Below, in pieces: positions 9,150-17,399 of a stretch of 64,000 nt of DNA. Numbering within the stretch: position 1 is the stretch's first letter; each line of letters opens with the position of its first letter. The position numbers were made by a program, and so were the translations under genes. The stretch comes from Lysinibacillus_B sp036662795 (lineage in GTDB: Bacteria; Bacillota; Bacilli; Bacillales_A; Planococcaceae), in NCBI RefSeq assembly GCF_036662795.1, contig NZ_JBAFWZ010000014.1, positions 1 to 64,000 on the forward strand. Direction: 5' to 3'. Below the pieces are notes generated by a model. The model was not told where the DNA came from, did no database searches, and was given only the letters and a program-made list of their open reading frames with translations.

Positions 9150-10184
9150 CTATATGAATAGCGGTACGACTTGTAAGCCAGTCGTTTGTGGTAAGTTCAT
9201 TTGAACATTCATATTTTGAATCGCCTGCCCTGCAGCACCCTTCACTAGGTTATCAATTACTCCGATAATTGTAGCCCGACCTGTACGTTCGTCTAATTTT
9301 GCATACACATCACAATAATTTGACCCTTTCACACGATTTGTTCCTATTGAAGAGCCATCCTCGATGACACGCACAAAAGGATGATTCGCATACGTTTCCT
9401 TTAAGCAATTGGTTAAATGAGCTTGTGTAACTCCTGCTGCTACGCTTGCATATGACGTTGCTAAAATTCCTCGTGTCATCGGTACTAAATGGGTATTAAA
9501 AGAAATTTTCGTTTCTACACCTGCAAACATCGATATAGCCTGTTCAATTTCGGGTATATGCTGGTGCTCATTAATTTTATAAATAGAGAAGTTTTCATTT
9601 GCCTCACTGAAGTGAGTCGCTTGTGAAGGCTTATTACCTGCCCCGGATACGCCGCTTTTTGCATCAATAACTAAAAAGCTTGGATCAATTAGTCCTTCCT
9701 TTATTAAGGGCAATAACGATAAGAGCACGGCTGTTGGGTAACATCCTGGATTCGCAACTAATTTTGCATCACGAACTTTTTCTTCGTTCCATTCCGTTAG
9801 CCCATATACACTTGCATCAACCGCCTCTTGTGGTGCAGGTTTCTTATTGTACCAGCGCTCATAGCTACCTAGATCCTTTAATCTGAAATCTCCTGATAAG
9901 TCTATCAGCTTCGGTCCTTTGTTTAATAACGGAGGAAATAACTCACTCGATACCCCAGACGGCGTGCTCGCAAAAACAACATCAAACCGACTTAATGCAT
10001 CATAATCAATTTTTTGTAGAGGCTGATCATTCACATTTATTAAATGAGGAAACTTCGTTGAAAAAACCGTACCTTCCTCAGAAGATGTAAATAAATCAAT
10101 CTTTTCTACTTCTTTATGATTATATAAAAAACGTATTAATTCTAATCCACCATAGCCAGTGGCACCAATAATTCCAACTTTCAT
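9150..10184 (-). CDS. argC: N-acetyl-gamma-glutamyl-phosphate reductase
   Basis: NADPH-dependent reductase (344 aa) that makes N-acetylglutamate semialdehyde. An N-terminal Rossmann fold with GATGYGGLELIR is followed by the catalytic cysteine in VANPGCYPTA. The downstream HQHIPEI and SGAGNKP stretches are typical. It is the first gene of the arginine operon, with GGGGTGAAGTGAA before the ATG and a strong upstream promoter. Thirteen bases separate it from argJ. Confidence 0.95.
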   Translation of the reverse strand: MKVGIIGATGYGGLELIRFLYNHKEVEKIDLFTSSEEGTVFSTKFPHLINVNDQPLQKIDYDALSRFDVVFASTPSGVSSELFPPLLNKGPKLIDLSGDFRLKDLGSYERWYNKKPAPQEAVDASVYGLTEWNEEKVRDAKLVANPGCYPTAVLLSLLPLIKEGLIDPSFLVIDAKSGVSGAGNKPSQATHFSEANENFSIYKINEHQHIPEIEQAISMFAGVETKISFNTHLVPMTRGILATSYASVAAGVTQAHLTNCLKETYANHPFVRVIEDGSSIGTNRVKGSNYCDVYAKLDERTGRATIIGVIDNLVKGAAGQAIQNMNVQMNLPQTTGLQVVPLFI

Positions 10185-10214
10185 TTCACTTCACCCCAAA
10201 ATCAAGATAAAGAT

Positions 10215-10243
10215 AGTATATGACTGTATAATTATTTAGTCAA
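10215..10243 (-). promoter_or_regulatory. Promoter of argCJBD
   Basis: Minus-strand TTGACT (10238-10243), a 17-nt spacer and TATACT (10215-10220) form a near-consensus SigA promoter. It starts transcription about 25 bases ahead of the argC ATG. Confidence 0.8.
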
Positions 10244-10273
10244 CTGTATTTTTATATAATCTTGTAATATTCA
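10224..10273 (-). promoter_or_regulatory. Candidate AhrC/ArgR operator half-sites
   Basis: Three ARG-box-like words overlap or flank the argC promoter on the minus strand: TGAATATTACA (10263-10273), TAAAAATACAG (10244-10254) and TAATTATACAG (10224-10234). Known Bacillus ARG boxes resemble CATGAATAAAAATTCAAG, so repression by an arginine-bound AhrC/ArgR protein is plausible. The match is partial. Confidence 0.4.
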
Positions 10274-10551
10274 GAACAATCCGAACGTTCATTAACATTT
10301 ATGTACGTGATATGAATCAATAATTGACAAAACAAAGAAAAGAGATATTCCGAAACACTTTTCGAAATACCCCCTCCACGTTGCCTTTGAATTATACAGG
10401 TAAATGTATAAAAATTAATTTCTAACAAATAGCTTTGTGTTACATATTTCACAAAAATCTACTACATTTAAATAACTTTTGTAGCTATGTAACATAGTTA
10501 AGTAAAGACATTTTAGAAATGTATATTGCGACAAATACCTAATAAGGTAAC
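10262..10551. other. Intergenic, no gene seen
   Basis: AT-rich gap between argC and the end of acsA. Short open frames here have no ribosome site or recognisable content. Two weak hairpins follow acsA (ACATTT/AAATGT and CTATG/CATAG) without a strong T-run, so the acsA terminator is not clear. Confidence 0.5.
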
Positions 10552-12279
10552 TTAATCTTCCATCGTTGATAAATCACCAGTAGGAAGGTTTAACTCCCAC
10601 GCTTTTAGCACACGGCGCATGATTTTACCGCTTCGTGTTTTAGGAAGTTTATCTTTAAACTCAATTTCACGAGGTGCTGCATGTGCAGATAAGCCTTTCT
10701 TAACAAATTCCTTAATACTATTTTCTAGCTCCTCTGATGGCTCTACTCCTTCACGTAGTGCAACAAATGCTTTAATAATTTCACCACGAACTGGATCAGG
10801 CTTACCGATTACTCCTGCCTCAATTACATCTGGATGCTCTAGTAACTTACTTTCAACCTCGAATGGCCCTACACGTTCACCAGCCGTCATGATTACATCA
10901 TCCACTCGTCCCTGGAACCAGAAATATCCATCATCATCCATATAAGCGGAATCTCCTGACACATACCATTCACCTTTTAAGAAATAAGATTCATAGCGCT
11001 CTGGATTGCCCCAAATTTGACGCATCATTGCAGGCCAGCCTTTACGAATCGCTAAATTCCCCATCGTAAATGGTGGCACTTCATTTCCTTCATCATCAAC
11101 TATAGTTGCATATAAGCCAGGCACCGGTTTCCCCATCGAGCCCGGTTTAATATCCATGCTAGGGTAGTTACAAATCATATGTCCACCCGTTTCTGTCATC
11201 CACCATGTATCATGAATACGGTGGCCTAACTCTTCAATTCCCCAACGGATGACCTCTGGATTTAACGGTTCCCCAACCGATAAAACATGTCGTAGTGTTG
11301 AAAGATCGAAGTTTTCTAAAACGCCTGCACCTGCGCCTGCTAGCATACGGAATGCAGTTGGCGCACTATACCACACTGTTACACCATAATCTTGAATTGC
11401 ACCATACCAAGCTTGAGGGCTGAAACGTCCACCTAAAATTAGTGTTGTTACACCGTTTAACCATGGACCAAACACACCATAGGCTGTACCTGTAACCCAG
11501 CCTGGATCAGCAGTACACCAATAAATATCATCTTCCTTTAAATCTAAAACCCACTGAGAAGTTTGATATTGTTGCACCATCGCATAGTGAACATGTAAGA
11601 CACCTTTAGGCGCTCCTGTTGACCCAGATGTATAGTGCAATACCATGCCATCCTCTTTATCAACCCATTCAATTTCAAACTGATTTGATGCTTCTTCCAT
11701 TCGTTTGTTGAAATCAACAATTTTATCAGTCTCTTCAATGTTATCCCCAACAAGGAAGATTGTTTTTAAATTTGGCAACTTATCAACTGGTACCCGTGGA
11801 AGTAAGGCTGGCGTTGTAACGATCGCTGCAGCATCGCTGTCTGCTAATCGATCATAAACCGCTCCTTCCATGAATGCTTCAAATAGCGGACCAACAATTA
11901 CGCCCATTTTTAAAGAGCCTAATAATGCAAAGTACAGCTCTGGCGAACGAGGCATAAATACAAATAAGCGGTCCCCTTTTTGCATATTCGTCACACTCTT
12001 AATAACATTCGCTGCTTTATTAGTTTGCAGCTTCATGTCATTAAATGAATACGCTTCTTTTCGGACACCATCATTATAGTACAGCGCCACTTTGTTTTTA
12101 CGGTGCGTTAGTGTATGGCGATCAATCGCCTCATACGCCATATTCACCTTGCCAGTTTCATACCAGCTAAATGCTTTTTCTGTTTCCTTCCAATCATGCT
12201 TTGCTGCTGTCTCCTCATAGTTTACTAAACTATGTTCCCCAGGTAACGCAGCTAATTTCTCTAACATTTTCATCCCCAT
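10552..12279 (-). CDS. acsA: Acetyl-CoA synthetase (AMP-forming)
   Basis: Activates acetate to acetyl-CoA through acetyl-AMP; 575 aa from the chosen ATG. ANL-superfamily motifs are present: the P-loop YTSGSTGAPKG, the aromatic/TGE core (TWWMTETGG), and the hinge region GRVDDVI. The C-terminal PKTRSGK motif contains Lys552, the residue expected to be acetylated by AcuA. I start at 12279 because AAGAAAGGGG lies eight bases upstream. It is divergent from acuABC, whose products control its activity. Confidence 0.95.
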   Translation of the reverse strand: MGMKMLEKLAALPGEHSLVNYEETAAKHDWKETEKAFSWYETGKVNMAYEAIDRHTLTHRKNKVALYYNDGVRKEAYSFNDMKLQTNKAANVIKSVTNMQKGDRLFVFMPRSPELYFALLGSLKMGVIVGPLFEAFMEGAVYDRLADSDAAAIVTTPALLPRVPVDKLPNLKTIFLVGDNIEETDKIVDFNKRMEEASNQFEIEWVDKEDGMVLHYTSGSTGAPKGVLHVHYAMVQQYQTSQWVLDLKEDDIYWCTADPGWVTGTAYGVFGPWLNGVTTLILGGRFSPQAWYGAIQDYGVTVWYSAPTAFRMLAGAGAGVLENFDLSTLRHVLSVGEPLNPEVIRWGIEELGHRIHDTWWMTETGGHMICNYPSMDIKPGSMGKPVPGLYATIVDDEGNEVPPFTMGNLAIRKGWPAMMRQIWGNPERYESYFLKGEWYVSGDSAYMDDDGYFWFQGRVDDVIMTAGERVGPFEVESKLLEHPDVIEAGVIGKPDPVRGEIIKAFVALREGVEPSEELENSIKEFVKKGLSAHAAPREIEFKDKLPKTRSGKIMRRVLKAWELNLPTGDLSTMED

Positions 12280-12312
12280 GAAAATAACCCCTTTCTTTGA
12301 GAACATAAATAT

Positions 12313-12342
12313 ATTTTACTATATATAATTAATAATAAGCAA
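12313..12342 (-). promoter_or_regulatory. Possible acsA promoter
   Basis: Minus-strand TTGCTT (12337-12342), an 18-nt spacer and TAAAAT (12313-12318) lie about 35 bases ahead of the acsA start. No convincing cre site for CcpA is visible between acsA and acuA. Confidence 0.4.
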
Positions 12343-12445
12343 AATATTTTTAATCTTTTAATATTTTAGTTATTTTTTACAGTTTACAGCGTATTTTTGC
12401 ATAAAATAAGTTATAATGGACTTATTACATTCAGGTGGTGGGAAA

Positions 12446-13078
12446 ATGGAGCATATTAAAACGTTTTATAGTGTTGAAATGCAAACAAAACATGGTACTG
12501 TTTTGGTAGAAGGGCCCGTCCCCTCTGAGCAACTTGCACAATATACTTTACACGAAGACTTAACTGCTTTTAGACCTCCTAAGCAACAGCATCAGGCATT
12601 GATTGAAATCGCAAAGCTTGAAGAAGGACGAATTATTCTTATCAGAAATCAACAAATTGTCGTAGGCTATGTAACATATTTGTATCCTGATCCTCTTGAA
12701 CGATGGGCAGAGGATCGTATTGACAATATGATTGAGCTTGGTGCAATCGAAGTTATTCCTTCCTATCGTGGAACTGGGTCCGGTAAAAAGATGCTAGAAA
12801 TTTCGTTTATGGGTGATGAAATGGAAGATTACCTTGTTATCACAACAGAATACTACTGGCATTGGGATTTAAAAGGAACTGGTTTAAATGTTTGGGATTA
12901 TCGAAAAATGATGGAGCGTATGATGAGCTCTTCTGGTTTTGAATATTATGCAACAGATGATCCTGAAATTACCTCTCATCCCGCCAACTGCTTAATGGCA
13001 CGTGTAGGGAAGCGTGTTGGTTCAGAGACGATGGAACGCTTTGACAGACTTCGTTTTAGAAATCGCTTCATGTACTAA
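12446..13078 (+). CDS. acuA: Protein acetyltransferase AcuA
   Basis: GNAT-fold enzyme (210 aa) expected to acetylate the C-terminal lysine of AcsA and so inactivate it. The acetyl-CoA-binding stretch is in IEVIPSYRGTGSGKKMLEISF (about residues 98-118). The start at 12446 follows AGGTGGTG; upstream, TATAAT at 12412-12417 is a likely -10. It heads the acuA-acuB-acuC operon, 24 bases before acuB, and is divergent from its target gene acsA. Confidence 0.93.
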   Translation: MEHIKTFYSVEMQTKHGTVLVEGPVPSEQLAQYTLHEDLTAFRPPKQQHQALIEIAKLEEGRIILIRNQQIVVGYVTYLYPDPLERWAEDRIDNMIELGAIEVIPSYRGTGSGKKMLEISFMGDEMEDYLVITTEYYWHWDLKGTGLNVWDYRKMMERMMSSSGFEYYATDDPEITSHPANCLMARVGKRVGSETMERFDRLRFRNRFMY

Positions 13079-13102
13079 TTATTTATAAAGGGGAATCTAT
13101 AT

Positions 13103-13750
13103 ATGATTGTTGAAGAAATTATGAAAACCGATGTGTTTACATTAACGCCAACTGACAAAGTAGGCGATGCAGTGCGCTTAATGCGAGAGCAGAATATTCG
13201 ACATCTCCCAATTATTAATAAAAACTCCGAAGTAGTGGGCATTGTAACGGACCACGATATAAAAAATGCCTTACCTTCATGTTTACGGGAAGAGCCGAAC
13301 TCTGTCATGTATGATACACCGATTGATCAAATAATGATTAAAAATCCAATTATCGGTCATCCTTTAGACTTTGTAGAGGAAGTAGCCCTTACTTTTTATG
13401 ATAATAAAATCAGTTGTCTTCCAATTGTTTCTGGCGGTCAGCTCGTTGGTATTGTTACGACTACCGATGTTCTATATACATATATCGAGCTGACTGGGGC
13501 AAATCAACCAGCCTCTAAAATCGATATCCGTGTATCAAACAAGCCTGGTATGTTACATGAAATTACGAAAGTTTTTAGTAAGCATAAAGTAAATGTTTTG
13601 AGTGTCCTTGTATTTCCTGATTCTGAAAATGTCGATAGTCGTATTTTAAGCATTCGTATACAAAGAATTAATCCTTTAACAATTATTGAAGATTTACGTA
13701 AAGAAGGATTTGACGTTTTGTGGCCAAATTTGCCAGGGGTTAAGCTATGA
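13103..13750 (+). CDS. acuB: AcuB, CBS- and ACT-domain protein
   Basis: Two CBS domains (about residues 1-60 and 75-130) are followed by an ACT domain (about 138-210; KIDIRVSNKPGMLHEITKVF). CBS pairs bind adenine nucleotides and ACT domains bind small ligands, so a regulatory role in the acetate/acetoin system is likely; the exact activity is not established. The ATG follows AAGGGGA, and the gene ends in an ATGA overlap with acuC, suggesting coupled translation. Confidence 0.92.
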   Translation: MIVEEIMKTDVFTLTPTDKVGDAVRLMREQNIRHLPIINKNSEVVGIVTDHDIKNALPSCLREEPNSVMYDTPIDQIMIKNPIIGHPLDFVEEVALTFYDNKISCLPIVSGGQLVGIVTTTDVLYTYIELTGANQPASKIDIRVSNKPGMLHEITKVFSKHKVNVLSVLVFPDSENVDSRILSIRIQRINPLTIIEDLRKEGFDVLWPNLPGVKL

Positions 13751-14904
13751 GAAATTCCGTTTTCATCTATTCCCCGGATCAACTCGGCTATAAATTTTCA
13801 GATTCACATCCGTTTAACCATAAACGGCTCACTCTAACAATGGACTTATTGAAAAATATAGGCGCACTATCAGATGATGATATCGTTCCTGCACGTATTG
13901 CAACCGATGAAGAAATTGCGTTAGCTCATGATACACAATATATCGAAATTGTAAAAAAAGCTGGGCATGGCGAACTCCTCCCACAGCAAGGAGAAAGTTA
14001 TGGAATCGGAACTGAGGATACACCGATATTTAAAAACATGCACGAGGCAAGTGCTCTTCTTGTCGGTGGAACTCTACAAGCGGTAGATTACGTTTTGCAG
14101 GGGAAATCGAAGCATGCTCTTAATTTAGGTGGGGGGCTACACCACGGCTTCCGTGGACGCGCTTCAGGATTTTGCATATACAATGACAGTAGCGTAGCAA
14201 TCCGCTACATGCAGGAAAAGTATGGCATGCGCGTTTTATATGTTGATACAGATGCCCATCATGGAGATGGTGTGCAATGGGCATTTTATGATGATCCAAA
14301 TGTTTGTACGTTATCTATTCACGAAACTGGTCGTTACTTATTTCCCGGCACAGGTAATATTACTGAGCGCGGGACTGGTGAGGGGTATGGCACTTCATTC
14401 AATTTCCCTATTGATGCGTTTACTGAAGATGAAAGTTTCTTAGATATATATGAACAATCCATGCGTGAAGTTTTTGAATTTTTCAAGCCAGATGTCGTAT
14501 TAACTCAAAACGGGGCCGATTCGCATTATTTTGATCCTCTGACACATTTATATGGGACTATGAATATTTACCGTGAAATTCCTAAGCTTGCTCATAAGCT
14601 CGCTCATGAGTACTGTGATGGTCGCTGGATTGCAGTTGGTGGAGGAGGTTATGATATTTGGCGGGTTGTACCACGCGCATGGTCTCTCTTGTGGTTGGAG
14701 ATGAATGATTTAGAAATGCCTACTGGAGCGCTACCACAGGCTTGGCTAGATCGTTGGCAGCCTGAATCACCTGTTCCGTTTATTCCGACATGGGAAGATC
14801 CTAGCCCTCTATATGAAGCCATTCCTCGGAAGGCAGAAATAGAGGAAAAGAATGCCCAAATGCTCGCAAAGGCGTTACATATGATTCGAAATGAGAAGCG
14901 ATAA
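13747..14904 (+). CDS. acuC: AcuC, class I histone-deacetylase-family enzyme
   Basis: Zinc-dependent deacetylase (385 aa) expected to remove the acetyl group from AcsA and reactivate it. The arginase/deacetylase fold shows the general-base histidines in GGGLHHGFRGRASGF, metal ligands in YVDTDAHHGDGVQWAF, a further ligand in TQNGADSHYFDPL, and the active-site tyrosine stretch GGGGYD. It overlaps acuB by four bases and is followed by a terminator shared with ccpA. Confidence 0.94.
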   Translation: MRNSVFIYSPDQLGYKFSDSHPFNHKRLTLTMDLLKNIGALSDDDIVPARIATDEEIALAHDTQYIEIVKKAGHGELLPQQGESYGIGTEDTPIFKNMHEASALLVGGTLQAVDYVLQGKSKHALNLGGGLHHGFRGRASGFCIYNDSSVAIRYMQEKYGMRVLYVDTDAHHGDGVQWAFYDDPNVCTLSIHETGRYLFPGTGNITERGTGEGYGTSFNFPIDAFTEDESFLDIYEQSMREVFEFFKPDVVLTQNGADSHYFDPLTHLYGTMNIYREIPKLAHKLAHEYCDGRWIAVGGGGYDIWRVVPRAWSLLWLEMNDLEMPTGALPQAWLDRWQPESPVPFIPTWEDPSPLYEAIPRKAEIEEKNAQMLAKALHMIRNEKR

Positions 14905-14933
14905 AAGAGATTGCCCTTCCAATCATTCTTACA

Positions 14934-14972
14934 CAAAAAAAGCAGGATAGAATTTTTCTACCTGCTTCTTTT
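14934..14972. terminator. Bidirectional terminator, acuC and ccpA
   Basis: AAGCAGG(A)TAG pairs with CTACCTGCTT around AATTTTT, with an A-run before and a T-run after, between converging acuC and ccpA. Confidence 0.88.
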
Positions 14973-15971
14973 TTATTGCTTTACTGATTCGCGCATTTCA
15001 ATACGGTGTGGAAGTATTACTTTTTGACTTTCAACTTGCTCTTTGTTCATGAGTTTTGTAAGTAAACGCATGGCAACCGCACCAATATCGTAAAGTGGCA
15101 GTACAATACTTGACAGTTGTGGTCGAACCATACGTGCAAGCTTCGAATTTTCAAAGCTAATTACTTCTATATCAGTCGGCACTGTTTTTCCTGCATCCTG
15201 TGCACCGTGAATAACACCAATGGCAAGCTCGTCACTCCCCGCAAAAAATGCAGTCGGTGCATTTTCCAGTTTACTTACCATGTCAAAGGCTTCAATACCG
15301 CTATCGTATAGTCCATCATCAGAAATAATCAATGCTTCGTCCACTTCTAACCCTGCATCTAATATAGCTTTTTTATAGGCTTCCAGCTTATATTTTGTAA
15401 TTGTATAGCTAAGCGGACCTGAAATAAATGCAATTCGCCTATGTCCATTGTCTATTAATACCTTTACAGCCTCGTATGCTGCTTGAAAATAGTCAATATT
15501 TACAGATGGTACTTCTTTAAATTCATCAACAGAGCCTGCTAAAACGATTGGTACTGGAGAATGATCCATAGCAGCCTGAATCTTTTCTGTCACTTTATCA
15601 GTCATCATTACAATACCGTCAACTTGTTTTCCAAACATCGTATCTAAAAGTGTCAGTTCCTTATCCTCGTTTTGATCGGAGTTTGCTAAAATAATATTAT
15701 AGCGATACATTGTCGCAATATCTTCAATTCCGCGCGCTAACTCTGCATATAAATTATTAGAAATATCCGGTATAATCACACCTACTGTTGTCGTTTTTTT
15801 ACTTGCTAATCCCCTTGCAACAGCATTCGGTCGGTATTCTAAACGCTCAATGACTTCTAAAACTTTTTTTCTAGTCGCTGGCTTAACGTTTTGATTGCCA
15901 TTTACAACGCGTGACACAGTTGCCATCGAGACATTTGCTTCGCGTGCTACATCATAAATAGTAACAGTCAA
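14973..15971 (-). CDS. ccpA: Catabolite control protein A
   Basis: LacI/GalR-family regulator (332 aa) that, with HPr-Ser-P, binds cre sites and governs carbon catabolite repression and activation. The N-terminal helix-turn-helix is MTVTIYDVAREANVSMATVS and the hinge is NAVARGLASKKT. The core is a periplasmic-binding-like domain. The TTG start at 15971 is supported by AAAGGAGG nine to ten bases upstream. The order acuC-ccpA-aroA matches other Bacilli. Confidence 0.95.
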   Translation of the reverse strand: MTVTIYDVAREANVSMATVSRVVNGNQNVKPATRKKVLEVIERLEYRPNAVARGLASKKTTTVGVIIPDISNNLYAELARGIEDIATMYRYNIILANSDQNEDKELTLLDTMFGKQVDGIVMMTDKVTEKIQAAMDHSPVPIVLAGSVDEFKEVPSVNIDYFQAAYEAVKVLIDNGHRRIAFISGPLSYTITKYKLEAYKKAILDAGLEVDEALIISDDGLYDSGIEAFDMVSKLENAPTAFFAGSDELAIGVIHGAQDAGKTVPTDIEVISFENSKLARMVRPQLSSIVLPLYDIGAVAMRLLTKLMNKEQVESQKVILPHRIEMRESVKQ

Positions 15972-16095
15972 TGTATTCGCCTCCTTTTTTCATTTCCTTA
16001 TTCCCATAATACGACACTTTTCTTAGCAGTTTCAACATAAAAGCGCATATTTTCTGTTTAAATTAAGTGTTTTACTTGGAATTAATAATACAAAA

Positions 16096-16132
16096 TAAAA
16101 AACTCATCCTCTTTTATGGAAGATGAGTTTTC
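16096..16132 (-). terminator. Terminator after the DAHP synthase gene
   Basis: AAAACTCATCTTCC pairs with GGATGAGTTTT on the minus strand, followed by a T-run, just past the stop codon at 16142. Confidence 0.88.
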
Positions 16133-16141
16133 ATAATAGCC

Positions 16142-17227
16142 TTACGCCTTTAATTCATACTGCTTCATGAATTTTAAAATCTCGTCGTAGAAAGCATTGA
16201 ATGTCGGAATATCCATTTGTTGCTGTTGATCAGAAAGTGCGATAGACGGATCTGGGTGCACCTCTGCCATGACACCATCAGCACCGATAGCAATAGCTGC
16301 TTTTGCACATGGTAATAATAAATCACGTCGACCTGTAGAATGTGTTACGTCGACCATAACAGGTAAATGTGTTTCCTGTTTTAAAATTGGAACAGCCGAA
16401 ATGTCTAACGTATTACGCGTTGCTTTTTCGTAAGTACGAATACCACGCTCACAAAGGATAATGTTTTCATTTCCTTTTGACATAATATACTCTGCCGCAT
16501 GTATAAATTCATCAATCGTTGCTGCTAAACCACGTTTTAATAGGACTGGTTTATTTGTAGCTCCAGCAGCTTTTAATAGCTCGAAGTTCTGCATGTTTCG
16601 AGCTCCAATTTGAATAACATCGATGTAATCAAGCGCATGATCTAAGTCTGCTGGCGTTACAATCTCAGTAATAACACCTAAACCATATTCATTTGAAACT
16701 TGCTTTAAGATTTTTAAGCCTTCTAAGCCAAGTCCTTGGAAATCGTATGGAGATGTACGGGGCTTGTATGCACCACCGCGAATTAATTTTAAACCTTTTT
16801 CTTGTATCGTAGCTGCTACTTGCGCAACTTGCTCATATGATTCAACAGCACATGGACCAAAAACAAATGAAGGAGCCCCTGCACCAATTAGTTCACCATT
16901 AATATTAATGACAGTATCTTCTGACTTTTCTTTTCGTGAAACAAGTAATTCCTTTTTCTTTTCCGCCTCTAGCTGTTTTAGAGCCGTTTTGAAAATTTGC
17001 TTAAAAATATAATCAACGGTCATTTGATTTAAAGGACCTTTGTTATTCGCCTTGATTAAATCTAACATATGGCGCTCACGTAGAGGATCATAACGATTCA
17101 CACCCTGCTTCTCTTTAATCTTACCGATTTCATTTACAACTTCTGCACGCTCATTAATTAAGCGTAAAATTTCTAAGTTTAAGTGATCGATTTGACTACG
17201 TAAACTTTCTAGTTCGTGATGACTCAT
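16142..17227 (-). CDS. aroA: Chorismate mutase / DAHP synthase
   Basis: Two-domain enzyme (361 aa) for the first step of aromatic amino-acid synthesis. Residues 1-85 form an AroQ-type chorismate mutase helix bundle (LRSQIDHLNLEILRLINERA, RYDPLRE), which in Bacilli also senses chorismate/prephenate feedback. Residues about 110-355 form the DAHP synthase barrel with GPCAVES, KPRTSPYDFQGLG and the metal-site region DVTHSTGRRDLL. The name aroA follows Bacillus use and is not the EPSP synthase. It sits alone upstream of ccpA. Confidence 0.94.
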   Translation of the reverse strand: MSHHELESLRSQIDHLNLEILRLINERAEVVNEIGKIKEKQGVNRYDPLRERHMLDLIKANNKGPLNQMTVDYIFKQIFKTALKQLEAEKKKELLVSRKEKSEDTVININGELIGAGAPSFVFGPCAVESYEQVAQVAATIQEKGLKLIRGGAYKPRTSPYDFQGLGLEGLKILKQVSNEYGLGVITEIVTPADLDHALDYIDVIQIGARNMQNFELLKAAGATNKPVLLKRGLAATIDEFIHAAEYIMSKGNENIILCERGIRTYEKATRNTLDISAVPILKQETHLPVMVDVTHSTGRRDLLLPCAKAAIAIGADGVMAEVHPDPSIALSDQQQQMDIPTFNAFYDEILKFMKQYELKA

Positions 17228-17399
17228 TATTGTTTCTCCTCTCCCCTGTACCGTGCTCTTTCAGAACTTTGAAATGTATGATACATTTTAGATAATATCA
17301 TCATTATAATCAACATTCGAGGAAATGTCACGCATTTTTAATTTAGCGCTTCAACTCGCTAAAGCAATAGTGGTACTTTCAAGAAAGGAAGCGATTACA

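Noticed and set aside
10252..10452. 66-residue minus-strand open frame upstream of argC
   Set aside because: No ribosome site, crosses the argC regulatory sites, and no recognisable content.
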